Below, one piece after another: positions 13,626 to 23,571 of a stretch of 64,000 nt of DNA. The DNA is taken from NCBI GenBank assembly GCA_937887565.1, contig CALABS010000011.1, forward strand, positions 67,865 to 131,864, given 5' to 3'. A program made the position numbers and the translations under genes. This DNA comes from an uncultured Rhodospirillaceae bacterium (GTDB taxonomy: Bacteria > Pseudomonadota > Alphaproteobacteria > Rhodospirillales > Magnetospirillaceae). The notes beneath the pieces are model-generated. The model was not told where the DNA came from. It did no database searches and saw only the letters and a list, made by a program, of their open reading frames with translations. Every line of letters begins with the position of its first letter. Position 1 is the stretch's first letter.

Positions 13626-14761
13626 GGCGGGTCTCCGGGCAGCACCGCCAGGACGCCGGTATAGCCGTAGAGGCGGTCGCGCGAGATCTCGCCGTTGGCG
13701 CAGAAGCCGATCACCGGGATGTCGCCCAGGCTGGCGCGGATCATCTCCATCTCGGCGCCGTCCTCGCCGAACATGTGGCGGCCGCGGGCCACGCAGGTCA
13801 CGTAGATCGCGGCGCGAACCGGGCGCCCGCCGAGGCGGCGGACGACGCCGTCGAGCATGCGCCGCATATCGGCATGGGCGGCGTTGGGGTCGCGGCGCAC
13901 GAACATCAGCCGCTGGCCGACCATCAGGCGCTCGGCCACCGCCAGCCATCCCTGGCGGGGGTCGATGCCGACCAGGTTGCGCACCATGTAGTCGCCGGTA
14001 TCGGTGCCGGCCACCGGCAGGCCGACATGGATGTAGCCGGCGGCGCGGCGGGGGTCGCGGGCGATGAGGTCGCCGGCCTCGGCCTTGAGCACGTCCAGCG
14101 CCGGCCGTCCGTCCAGCCCCATCACCACCCCTTCCCAGGCGTCGGTCACCACGTGCTCGCGCCCCAAGGGCGTGCAGCCCTGGGTCAGGCCGGTGACCAC
14201 CTCGACACGGGGCGACAGCAGCAGGCCCGACAGGCCGCCCGACACCACCGTCTCCGCCACCTGGGCCGGCGGGCCGGCCGCCGACATCAGGCCGCCGACC
14301 AGGAAGCCGTCGGCGCCCGCCGCCGCGTCGATAAGGGCGGCCAGGCCCGGATTGCGGGGATCGCCGTGGACCAGGGCCACATGCGTGCCCTCGCCGCCCA
14401 GCCGGGCGCGGACGGCCGTCACGTCCAATCCCGAGAAGCACGACGCGGCCCCCTGGGGCAGCGACCCGACCATCACCGCCAGCCCGCCGCACTCACGGTA
14501 CTCGCTGGCCCCGGCCACCACGCCGGGGGCGACGCCGCCCACCCAGCGCTGGATGCGGGTGGTCTCGCGCAGGAAGGTCAGGATGCTGGGCAGGTCGCCG
14601 CCGAATCCCTCGGTGGCGTAGAGCAGTCCCAGATTGGCATCGGACGCCGCCGCCGCCACCCCCTCCAGGCAGGCCTTGGCGGCCAGCCCCCAATGGTCGG
14701 CCCGGGCATGGGCGACGGTGAAGGGCTGAGGGGCGGCGGCGGCGGGCAGGGGCTTGGTCAT
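13622..14761 (-). CDS. FIST-domain sensory protein
   Basis: A 379-residue protein with the FIST N and FIST C arrangement: an N-terminal alpha/beta region with LGLLYATEGFGGDLP and GGVAPGVVAGASEYR, a GLTQGCTPLG turn near residue 210, and a C-terminal part with CVARGRHMFGEDG followed by VIGFCANGEI. FIST domains are thought to bind small ligands such as amino acids in signalling proteins. There is no transmembrane or output domain, so it probably acts with a partner. It overlaps thpR at its 3' end and the arylesterase stop at its 5' end. Confidence 0.85.
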   Translation of the reverse strand: MTKPLPAAAAPQPFTVAHARADHWGLAAKACLEGVAAAASDANLGLLYATEGFGGDLPSILTFLRETTRIQRWVGGVAPGVVAGASEYRECGGLAVMVGSLPQGAASCFSGLDVTAVRARLGGEGTHVALVHGDPRNPGLAALIDAAAGADGFLVGGLMSAAGPPAQVAETVVSGGLSGLLLSPRVEVVTGLTQGCTPLGREHVVTDAWEGVVMGLDGRPALDVLKAEAGDLIARDPRRAAGYIHVGLPVAGTDTGDYMVRNLVGIDPRQGWLAVAERLMVGQRLMFVRRDPNAAHADMRRMLDGVVRRLGGRPVRAAIYVTCVARGRHMFGEDGAEMEMIRASLGDIPVIGFCANGEISRDRLYGYTGVLAVLPGDPP

Positions 14762-15397
14762 TTCGGCAACACGCTTTCGACCACGGGGAGAATGCGGCGG
14801 ACGATGACGGCGACCCCCTCGGCGGTGGGATGCAGGCCGTCGGAAAGATTGAGCTTGCTGTCCTTGGCGACTCCGTCCAGGAAGAAGGGATAATGCGCCA
14901 CATCGTGCTTGTCGGCCAGCCGGCGATAAATGGCGTTGAACGTCCTTCCATACTCCGGCCCCCAGTTGGCCGGCGCCACCATCCCGGCCAGCACCACCCG
15001 CACGCCCTGGCCCTTCAGGCGGGTCAGGATGGCGTCGAGGTTGCGGAAGGCCTGGTCCGGATCGAGGCCGCGCAGGGCGTCGTTGGCGCCCAGCTCGACG
15101 ATGGCCACCTGGGGATCGTCCCCCAGCGCCCAGTCCAGCCGCGCCAGTCCGCCGGCGGTGGTGTCCCCGGAAACGCCGGCATCGATCACCCGCACGTCGT
15201 GGCCTTTTGCCCGAAGCGCCCGTTCCAACTGCGGCGCGAAGCCTTGCCCGGCCGGCAGGCCGTAGCCGGCGGTCAGCGAATCGCCCAGGGCGAGGATGCG
15301 GGTTTCGGCCGCCGCCATCCCCGTGCCAAAGTTGACAAGGAGAACCAGGGCGCCATATGCGACCCACCGGACCACCCCCGAGAAAGCGCTTCCCCAC

Positions 15398-15399
<2 letters not shown>
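14758..15399 (-). CDS. tesA: SGNH-family arylesterase / lysophospholipase, TesA-like
   Basis: A 213-residue secreted GDSL hydrolase: signal peptide over residues 1-31, then block I ILALGDSLTAGYGLP with the catalytic serine, block II DAGVSGDTTAGG, block III VELGANDALRG and block V SDGLHPTAEG with the catalytic Asp and His. It would act on thioesters, arylesters or lysophospholipids in the periplasm. The start MWGSAFSG at 15399 gives the signal peptide but shares its bases with the ATG of the divergent ABC gene. The divergent tesA/ybbA-ybbP arrangement is the same as in E. coli. Confidence 0.9.
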
Positions 15400-16110
<711 letters not shown>

Positions 16111-16114
<4 letters not shown>

Positions 16115-18660
16115 GCGTCGCCGGCTCCACCGCCCGCCCGATATGGACGGCGCTGTCGTTCGCCCGCCGCGAGTTGCGCGGCGGCCTCAGGGGGTTCCGC
16201 ATCCTGGTGGCCTGCCTGGCCCTGGGGGTGGCGGCCATCGCCGCCTCGGGGTCGCTCAAGGCCGCCTTCGAGCGCGGACTGGCCGAGGACGCCCGCGCCC
16301 TGCTGGGCGGCGATCTCGACCTGCGCCTGTCCCACCGCCCCGCCGAGCCGGAGCAGCTCGCGGCCCTGGTGGCATTGGGCAGGGTCTCCGCCGGTATCGA
16401 GATGCGGGCCATGGCCCATGCCGGCGACGCCCGCCGCCTGGTCGAGCTGAAGGGCGTCGATGAGCGCTATCCCCTGGTCGGCACGCTCGATCTTTCGCCG
16501 GCCCTGACGCCGGTCGACGCGCTGGCCCGCCGCGACGGCGCCTGGGGCGCCGCCGCCGATCCCAACCTGCTGTCCGCCCTGGGTCTGAAGCTGGGCGACC
16601 GGGTGCGGGTCGGCGAGGCCGAATTCCAATTGCGCGCCACCATCGTCAAGGAGCCCGACCGCATCGCCACCGCCCTGGCCTTCGGCCCCCGCCTGATGGT
16701 GGCGGTCGAGGCGGTGGCCGCCACCGGGTTGATCCAGCCGGGCAGCCTGATCCGTTATACCTATGCCGTCGACATGGGCGGTCGCGATGCCCCCGCCGCG
16801 CGCAAGGAACTCGAGGAGCGCCATCCCGACGCCGGCTGGCAGATCCGCGATACCTCGAACGCCGCTCCCGGCATCGAGCGCTTCCTCGACAACATGGCCG
16901 CCTTCCTGACCCTGGTGGGCCTGACCGCCCTGCTGGTCGGCGGCATCGGCGTCGCCAACGCGGTCAAGGCCTACCTGGACGGCCGCGTGCCCACCATCGC
17001 GGTGCTGAAATGCGTCGGCGCGCCGTCGGCGACCATCCTCGCCACCTATGGTCTGCTGGTGGGCGCCCTGTCGCTGGTGGGCGTGCTGGCCGGCCTCGCC
17101 GTGGGCGCCCTGCTGCCGGCCCTGGTGGTGGCGGCGGCCGGCGACGCCCTGCCCCTGGTCGCCCGCGTCGGGCTTTACCCGGTTCCGCTGGCGGTGGCGG
17201 CCGCCTTCGGACTGCTGACGGCGGCGACCTTCGCCCTGTGGCCGCTGGCCCGCGCCAAGGCGGTGCCGGCCACCGCCCTGTTCCGGCATCTGGTGGCGCC
17301 GCCGCGCCGCCGGCCCGACGGCGCCGCGCTCGCCGCCACCGGGCTGGCCGCCATCGCCCTGGCCGCCCTGGCGGTGCTGAGCGCCGACCGCCAGGGTCTG
17401 GCCGCCGCCTTCGTTGCCGCCTCGGTCGCCACGCTGCTGCTGTTCCGGGGCATGGCCTGGGCGGTGTCGCGGCTGGCCGCCCGCGCCGCGCGGCGCCGTT
17501 CCGGCCTGACCGCCCATCCCGCCTGGCGGATGGCGCTGGCCAACCTGCACCGGCCGGGCAGCGCGGTGGTCAGCGTGGTGCTGTCGCTGGGATTGGGCCT
17601 GACCGTGCTGGTGGCCGTCGCCCTGACCGAGGGCAACCTGGCCCGCCAGTTCGGCGAGCGCCTGCCACGCGAGGCGCCCAGTTTCTTCTTCATCGACATC
17701 CAGAACGACCAGGTCGAGGCGTTCGACGCCCTGGTACGGACGGCGGCGCCGGACGCCACGGTGGAGCGCGCGCCCATGGTGCGCGGGCGCATCACCCGCA
17801 TCCAGGGCACCCCGGTGGGCCAGTGGCCGGTGGCGCCCGAGGCCGAGTGGGCGGTGCGCGGCGACCGGGGGCTGACCGCCGCCGCCGCGCCGCCCGAGGA
17901 CGCCCGCGTCGTCGCCGGCGCATGGTGGCCGGCCGACTACGACGGGCCGCCGCTGGCCTCGGTGGACGCCCGCATCGCCCAGGGCTTCGGCATCGACATC
18001 GGCGACACCCTGGGGGTCAACGTGCTGGGCCGCGAGCTGACGGTGACGGTGGCGAACCTGCGCGAGATCGAATGGTCGTCGCTGAACATGAACTTCACCT
18101 TCGTGCTGTCGCCCAACGCGCTGCGCGGCGCCCCGCACACCTGGATCGCCACCGTGCACGCCTCCGACGCCGCCGAGGCGGCGGTGGAGCGGGCGGTGAC
18201 CGACGAACTCGCCAATGTCTCGGCCATCCGGGTCAAGGAGGCCCTGGAAGGGGCGCGGGAGATGATCGCCAACGCCGATCTGGCGGTTCGGCTGGCGGCC
18301 CTGGTCACCCTCGCCGCCGGCGGCCTGGTGCTGGCCGGGGCGGTGATGGCCGGCCACCAGCGCCGGGTCCGCGAGGCGGTGATCCTCAAGGTGCTGGGAG
18401 CCACCAGCGGCGACCTGTGGAAGGCGTGGGTGGTGGAATTCGGCATCGTCGGCGCCGCCACCGGCCTGGCAGCCGCCGCCATCGGCACCCTGGCCGCCTG
18501 GGCGATCCTGGTCCATGTGATGCGCGCCGACTGGACCTTCCTGCCCGGCGTGGCGGCGGCGACGCTGGCGGCCTGCGTCGCGGCCAGCCTGGTGACCGGT
18601 TTCGCCGGAACCTTCACCGCCCTGCGGGCCAAAGCGGCGCCCCTGCTGCGCGACGAATAA
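16111..18660 (+). CDS. ybbP: FtsX-type ABC permease, YbbP-like
   Basis: An 849-residue inner-membrane protein. It has an N-terminal transmembrane span (FRILVACLALGVAAIAASG), a large periplasmic domain, and clusters of spans near residues 265-460 and 720-840 that match two FtsX domains. The first FtsX block contains VGGIGVANAVKAYLDGRVPTI and the second AVILKVLGATSGDLWKAW. With the adjacent ATPase it probably forms a mechanotransmission or lipid/lipoprotein-handling transporter; YbbAP has been linked to lipid-like substrates and the esterase next door fits that. Length is normal for the family. Confidence 0.92.
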
Positions 18661-18750
18661 GGCGACGCTGTATGGCATTCAGCCTGCGCAGGACGCGCCG
18701 CCGTGATTCACCGAGTCAATGACTTCTGGATCGGTGGGGAAAGGCCCCGC

Positions 18751-18899
18751 TATTTCCTGGCCGACAAGGGCTATGATAGCCGCGCCATCACTCCCGGCGC
18801 ATCGCCACCCGCTACGACCGAAAGCTCGCCAATTTCATGGCCTTCCCCTGCCTCGCGACGCTGGCGGTTCGGCTGCCGATGAATGTCGAATCAGCCTAG
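18751..18899 (+). pseudogene. IS5-family transposase C-terminal remnant
   Basis: Two pieces in different frames: YFLADKGYDSRAI, then about 10 bases on, RIATRYDRKLANFMAFPCLA running to TAG. The order and wording match the end of IS5-group transposases (DKGYDS block, then RYDK block), but roughly 40 residues between them are missing. No terminal repeat was identified. The whole 18661-18895 gap holds nothing else coding. Confidence 0.65.
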
Positions 18900-19816
18900 C
18901 GCCGCCCCTCGTCGCCCCGGCGGCCGCCGATCAGCACGCCGGGATTGTCGCGCAGCTGGCGGCTGAATTCGTGGAAGTTCCGGGTGGTGGCTTCCAGGTT
19001 GTAGGTGATGGAGTCGATGTTGCGCGACACCGCCTGCAAGGAATAACGCAGGTCCTTGACGGCGGCCGCCACCTCGTCGCGATTGCCGGCCACCATCTTG
19101 TCCAGCGAGCCCATCACCGTGTCGAGGCGCCGACGGGTCTCCTGCAGCCCGGCGGTCAGCTCGGCCACGTTCTCGATGCTTTGCGACAGGCGGGCCGCGT
19201 TGGCGTCGTTGACGACCCGGCTTTCCAGCCGCCCCGACATCGCCTTGGCGTCGGCGGTCACCGCCAGCAGATTGGCCAGGATCTCGGGCGCCTGGGCCTC
19301 GATCATGCCGCCCAGGGCCTCGACCTGGCGGGTGACGGTGCCGAGCAGCGGCTTCAAGGCGTTCTGGTTCAGGTCGGCGACCTGGCCGGCGACCTCGTTC
19401 ATCACCGCGAAGATGTTGGCCGAGGGACCGCTGGCGATCTGGGCGCCGGGCGGCAGCATCTCGTCCGAGGCGCCGCCCCGGATGTCGATGGCCACCGCCG
19501 CCAGGATGCCCGAGGCCGCGACGCGGGCCACCGAGTCCTTGGGGATGGCCCAGCCCTCGCGGATGGACATCACCACCCGGAAGCGGGTGTCGGTCTCGGC
19601 GCGGATGGGCTCGATGTCCTCGACCTGGCCGACCACGAAGCCCTCGTAAGTCACCTTGGTGCCGTACTTGACGCCGGTGACGTTGGTGAACACCGCGTAA
19701 TAGCGGTCGATGGCGCCGGTGCGACCGGTCAACAGCGCGATGCTGACCGCCAGCGCCACCAGCATGACGATGACGAACGCGCCCACCACGGCGTAGTTGA
19801 TGCGGGCATCCCTCAT
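18896..19816 (-). CDS. mlaD: MlaD-family substrate-binding protein (MCE domain)
   Basis: A 306-residue inner-membrane-anchored protein: one N-terminal span (YAVVGAFVIVMLVALAVSIALL), then an MCE domain over about residues 37-120 (TNVTGVKYGTKVTYEGFVVG, GILAAVAIDI), and a long helical C-terminal half (residues 130-290) with heptad-like repeats. MlaD hexamers pass phospholipids between membranes. It is the last gene of a six-gene operon and overlaps mlaF by 4 nt. The helical tail is longer than in the E. coli protein and could form a tube or tether. Confidence 0.9.
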   Translation of the reverse strand: MRDARINYAVVGAFVIVMLVALAVSIALLTGRTGAIDRYYAVFTNVTGVKYGTKVTYEGFVVGQVEDIEPIRAETDTRFRVVMSIREGWAIPKDSVARVAASGILAAVAIDIRGGASDEMLPPGAQIASGPSANIFAVMNEVAGQVADLNQNALKPLLGTVTRQVEALGGMIEAQAPEILANLLAVTADAKAMSGRLESRVVNDANAARLSQSIENVAELTAGLQETRRRLDTVMGSLDKMVAGNRDEVAAAVKDLRYSLQAVSRNIDSITYNLEATTRNFHEFSRQLRDNPGVLIGGRRGDEGRR

Positions 19817-20619
19817 ATGCGGTCCTTCTTCTTCTCGCCCAGCAGGCGCTTCAGATAGGCGTCGGGGTCGATCTCGGCTTCCTCGGTGCGCCGGTTGAGC
19901 AGGTTCTGGATGCGCTCGTTGGGAGAGGTGCGGATGGCGTCCACCGTATCGAGCGCCAGCACCTCGCCCTTGTCCAGCATGCAGATGCGGTCGGCGATCT
20001 TGAAGGCGGATTCCAGGTCGTGGGTCACCACCACGATGCTCATGCCCATGGCGTCGCGCAAGCGCAGGATCAAGTCATCGATGCTGGCCGCGACCACCGG
20101 GTCGAGGCCGGCCGAGGGCTCGTCGCAGAACAGCAGCCTCGGGTCCATGACGATGGCCCGCGCCAGGGCGGCGCGCTTGATCATGCCGCCCGACAGCTCC
20201 GACGGCATCAGGTCCTCGAAGCCGGCCAGGCTGACCACCTCCAGCTTGAGGCGGGTGACGATGCCGATGGTGGTGACGTCGAGCTTGGTGTGCTCGCGCA
20301 GCGGCAGGGCGATGTTCTCGCCCACCGTCATCGAGCTGAACAGGGCGCCGCCCTGGAAGGCGACGCCGATCCTGGTGCGCAGTTCCTGCAGCTCCAGCGG
20401 GTCGATGGCGTTGATGTCCTTGCCCAGGACGCGCACCGTCCCCGAGGTCGGGGTCAGCAATCCCAGCAGGTGGTTGAGCAGCGTCGTCTTGCCCGACCCC
20501 GACCCGCCCATGATCACCAGGATCTCGCCCTCGTTGACGTCCAGCGAGACGTTCCTGAGGATCTGTCGGCTGCCGTAATGGGTGACGAGGTTCCGCACCT
20601 CGATGGCGGGGGAGGTCAT
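19813..20619 (-). CDS. mlaF: MlaF-type ABC ATPase for phospholipid transport
   Basis: A 268-residue ATPase with Walker A GGSGSGKTTLLNHLLG, Q-loop VAFQGGALFSS (characteristic for Mla ATPases), signature SELSGGMIKRAALARA and Walker B LLFCDEPSAGLDPV. The SAGLDP wording and the GGALFSS block place it in the MlaF/Ttg2A group, not in sugar or drug exporters. It overlaps mlaE and mlaD by 4 nt each and would energise lipid movement across the inner membrane. Confidence 0.95.
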   Translation of the reverse strand: MTSPAIEVRNLVTHYGSRQILRNVSLDVNEGEILVIMGGSGSGKTTLLNHLLGLLTPTSGTVRVLGKDINAIDPLELQELRTRIGVAFQGGALFSSMTVGENIALPLREHTKLDVTTIGIVTRLKLEVVSLAGFEDLMPSELSGGMIKRAALARAIVMDPRLLFCDEPSAGLDPVVAASIDDLILRLRDAMGMSIVVVTHDLESAFKIADRICMLDKGEVLALDTVDAIRTSPNERIQNLLNRRTEEAEIDPDAYLKRLLGEKKKDRI

Positions 20620-21422
20620 CGCGTCACCATGAAGGCGAAGACCATGTCGGTGATGACGATGGCCGAGATGGCGTGGACCACCGAGCGGGTGGTCATCCGT
20701 CCGACGCCCTCGGCGCCGCCGGTCACCGAGGCGCCGTTGATCACCCCCACCACGGTGACCAGCACCGCGAAGATGCAGCTTTTCGCCAGGCCGTGCAGCA
20801 GGTCGTTGAGCTTCAACAGCGTGATGACCTCGTCCACATAGGCCGCCAGCGAGGTCTGCAGTTCGGCCGAAACGTAAAGGCCGGCGGCGACCAGCGCCAC
20901 CAGGTCGGCCCACAGGGTCAGGAGCGGCAGCATCACCACCATGGCTACCAGGGCGGGGACCACCAGGAACCGCACCGGCGAGATGCCCATCACCGTCAGC
21001 GAGTCGATCTCCTGGTTGATGCGCATGGTGCCCAGCCGCGCCGCCAGCGCCGAGCCCGAGCGGCCGGCCACCAGGATGCCGGTGATCAGGGGCGAGAACT
21101 CGCGCACCGTCGACAGCGCGATGCCCAGCGTCACCCGACTCTCGGCGCCGAAGGTGCGCAGCGTGTAGATGCCCTGGATGGCCAGCATCATGCCGATGGT
21201 GGCGGCCAGCATGGTGATGATGGGCACCGCCGCGATGCCGATGTCCATGGCCTGGGCGAAGATGGCCGACAGCCGCACCGGCTGGCGCCGCGCCCGCCCC
21301 ATGACCAGCCAGAACAGCGATTCCCCCACCAGCGCCGCCGCGAAGCCGAATTCGGACACGCCGCGGCTGACGTAGCGGCCCAGGCGGTCAAGCGCGTCGA
21401 CGATGCGCGCCACCGCCCTCAC
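20616..21422 (-). CDS. mlaE: MlaE-type permease
   Basis: A 268-residue integral membrane protein with about five spans and the MlaE signature: AIFAQAMDIGIAAVPIITMLA, ILVAGRSGSALAARLGTMRIN and EIDSLTVMGISPVRFLVVP, followed by GASVTGGAEGVGRMTT. In the Mla complex two copies sit beneath the MCE hexamer. The gene overlaps the STAS gene upstream and mlaF downstream by 4 nt. No MlaC or MlaA gene is in this window. Confidence 0.95.
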   Translation of the reverse strand: MRAVARIVDALDRLGRYVSRGVSEFGFAAALVGESLFWLVMGRARRQPVRLSAIFAQAMDIGIAAVPIITMLAATIGMMLAIQGIYTLRTFGAESRVTLGIALSTVREFSPLITGILVAGRSGSALAARLGTMRINQEIDSLTVMGISPVRFLVVPALVAMVVMLPLLTLWADLVALVAAGLYVSAELQTSLAAYVDEVITLLKLNDLLHGLAKSCIFAVLVTVVGVINGASVTGGAEGVGRMTTRSVVHAISAIVITDMVFAFMVTR

Positions 21423-21745
21423 CCCCCCAACGCCGCGTCCACCGAGTCGGCAATGGCGAACACCTTGTCCAGGCGGGCCAGTTGCAGCACCCGCATGGCC
21501 GGCGAGCTGACCGCCACCAGGGTGAGCCGGTTGGCGTTCTTGCGCGACATCTGATAGGCCTCGACCAGGCTGGCGATGCCCGACGAATCGATATAGGCGA
21601 CCCGGCTCATGTCGACCAGGACGTCGCGGCGCTCCAGCATCAGTTCCATCAGCAGCTTGCGCAGCCTGGGACTATGGCCGAGATCGACCTCGCCCTGCAG
21701 TTCGACCACCACCGTGCCGTTCACCTCGCGGGTTTGCATGTTCAT
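21419..21745 (-). CDS. STAS-domain protein (anti-sigma antagonist / MlaB-like)
   Basis: A 108-residue STAS domain with VVVELQGEVDLGHSPRLRKL and the phospho-acceptor loop YIDSSGIASL; Ser55 matches the serine that RsbW-type kinases phosphorylate in SpoIIAA. In the E. coli Mla complex the STAS protein MlaB binds MlaF. This protein sits between a kinase-type HATPase and mlaE with 4-nt overlaps on both sides, so it could act as an anti-sigma antagonist, as the MlaB-like subunit, or as both. The intact DSSG motif argues for phosphorylation control. Confidence 0.85.
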   Translation of the reverse strand: MNMQTREVNGTVVVELQGEVDLGHSPRLRKLLMELMLERRDVLVDMSRVAYIDSSGIASLVEAYQMSRKNANRLTLVAVSSPAMRVLQLARLDKVFAIADSVDAALGG

Positions 21746-22149
21746 GGCTCGCCGATCCGTTTCGTCATCTGCAACAGGTTGCCCGCCCCCTCCGGAGGCG
21801 GCAGGAACGCCACCTCGTCCATGACGGCGCGGATGAAATGGGTGCCCAGTCCGCCGGGGCGCAGCTCGTCGAGCGGGCGCGGCCGGATGGCGGCGGGGTC
21901 CACCGGCGGCGCGAAGTCGATCAGCCGCACCACCAGGGCGCCGGGGCGGCACTCCAGCTGGACGCGGATGTCGCCATCGCCGCCCTTGTAGGCATGGCGG
22001 ATGATGTTCTGGCAGGCCTCGTCGACGGCCAGCACCACGTCGTGGACGGTGTCGGGGTCGCAGCCGGCGGTGTCCGCCGCCTCGCCGATCGCGCGGCGGA
22101 TGTCGCACAGGCGGTCGGGGCGGGCGGGAAAGACCCGGTCCAGCATCAT
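21742..22149 (-). CDS. RsbW-type HATPase serine kinase / anti-sigma regulatory factor
   Basis: A 135-residue GHKL ATPase of the RsbW/SpoIIAB class. The N-box reads AVDEACQNIIRHAY near residue 65, and the G2 region is RPGGLGTHFIRAVMDEV near 97-113. The usual DxG of the G1 box appears as IDFAPP. Such proteins phosphorylate STAS partners or hold sigma factors. No sigma factor gene lies in the operon; the nearest partners are the STAS protein downstream and the SpoIIE phosphatase upstream, both overlapping by 4 nt. Confidence 0.88.
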   Translation of the reverse strand: MMLDRVFPARPDRLCDIRRAIGEAADTAGCDPDTVHDVVLAVDEACQNIIRHAYKGGDGDIRVQLECRPGALVVRLIDFAPPVDPAAIRPRPLDELRPGGLGTHFIRAVMDEVAFLPPPEGAGNLLQMTKRIGEP

Positions 22150-23417
22150 CGGCGGTCCTCCACCACCACCATGGTGAGGTCGTCCCGCAGCGCCAGCCCG
22201 TCGCGGGCGACGTCGGCCAGCACCGCCTCCAGCCGTTCGGGACAGGGCAGCGCGGCGTGGCGGGCCAGCAGCGTCTCGACCCCCTCGCCGCCCAGCATGG
22301 CGCCGCCGGCATCCTTGGCCTCGCTGAGGCCGTCGGTGAACAGATAGAGCGCGCCGCCGTCCAGGTCGACGACGCTCTCGGGGCAGCCGTCGGCGAACAG
22401 TTCCGGCAGCACGCCCAAGGGCGGCATACCGTCCTCGATCCGCTCGAAACGACCATCCGGGGTCAGCACCAGCGGCGGCTCGTGGCCGGCATTGGCCAGC
22501 ACCACGCGGCCGGTGGCGGTGTCGAGGATCCCCGCCACCATGGTCACGAACATGCCCGAGGCGTTAGTCTCGGCCAATTCGGCGTCGATGGCCGCCAGCA
22601 CCGCGCCGGGGCCGTCGATGCGCTTGGCGAGGCAGCGGAACAGGCTGGCCGTCTTGGCCATCAGCAGCGCCGCGTTCATGCCCTTGCCCGACACGTCGCC
22701 GATGGCGAAGGCCATCCGGCCGCCGGGCAACTCCACCACGTCGAAGAAGTCGCCCGACACCACCCGGGCGGCCAGGTTGACCCCGTGCACCGGGAAGTCG
22801 GCATGGCGGCGGGGAGGCAGCATGGCGCGCTGGATGTCGGCGGCCAGCATCAGTTCGCGCCTGAGCGACTCCTGCTCGACCATGGCGGCGGCCATGCGGG
22901 CATTGACCATGGCCAGCGCCGCCGAGGCGGCCAGCGTCTGCAGCAGCCGGCTGTCGGCGGGGTCGAAACTGCCGCCGCCCTTCTTGTTGAACAGTTCGAT
23001 GGCGCCCAGGCGCTCGTCGTGGACCGACAACGGCGCGCACAGGATCGAGCGCGTCACGAAGCCGGTGTCCTGGTCGACCACGGCGGCGAAGTCCGGGTCC
23101 TGGCGGGTATCCTTGACCAGTTGCGGCGCGTTATGGTCCACCGTCCGCCACACGATACCCTGCCCCTTGGGCAGCCTGAGCCCGGTGACGTCGGTCGGGC
23201 CACAGCACGCCCGGCACACCAGCTCCCCGGTAAACGTGTCGAGCACGAACAGCGACGCCGCCTCGGCGCCCATGCGGAGCGCGACGCGGTCAAGGCCGCG
23301 CCGCAGGGTCTCCTCGATATCGCGCGAACGCGCGAAATCGGCCGTCATCTCGGCGATCAGGTCGAGATCATCGGCCAGCGGCGGCGGCAGATCGGATCGT
23401 TTTTCAACGATTTGCAT
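22146..23417 (-). CDS. GAF-SpoIIE (PP2C-type) phosphatase, RsbU-like
   Basis: A 423-residue protein: GAF domain at about residues 30-175 (RMGAEAASLFVLDTFTGELV, GFVTRSILCAPL), a short coiled linker (MVEQESLRRELMLAADIQRAML), then a SpoIIE phosphatase over 200-420 with VSGDFFDVVELPGG, IGDVSGKGMNAALLMA, NAGHEPPLVL and DDLTMVVVE carrying the metal aspartates. It would dephosphorylate the STAS protein in response to a GAF ligand. The start at 23417 was chosen as the first ATG before the conserved part. It heads the operon and is divergent from the EAL gene. Confidence 0.9.
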   Translation of the reverse strand: MQIVEKRSDLPPPLADDLDLIAEMTADFARSRDIEETLRRGLDRVALRMGAEAASLFVLDTFTGELVCRACCGPTDVTGLRLPKGQGIVWRTVDHNAPQLVKDTRQDPDFAAVVDQDTGFVTRSILCAPLSVHDERLGAIELFNKKGGGSFDPADSRLLQTLAASAALAMVNARMAAAMVEQESLRRELMLAADIQRAMLPPRRHADFPVHGVNLAARVVSGDFFDVVELPGGRMAFAIGDVSGKGMNAALLMAKTASLFRCLAKRIDGPGAVLAAIDAELAETNASGMFVTMVAGILDTATGRVVLANAGHEPPLVLTPDGRFERIEDGMPPLGVLPELFADGCPESVVDLDGGALYLFTDGLSEAKDAGGAMLGGEGVETLLARHAALPCPERLEAVLADVARDGLALRDDLTMVVVEDRR

Positions 23418-23571
23418 CAAGACATCATCGACTCGTTCGCCGCCGGCGTCAAAACCCTTCGCGCCTTGGGGGCGGTGGTGAATTTTTCGTTGCATGCGGC
23501 GGCACGAATTGACTTCGACGCACAGGAAGTCGATTCATGGCGCGCAATCGGGCAGTCCCAGAGGGCGAACC

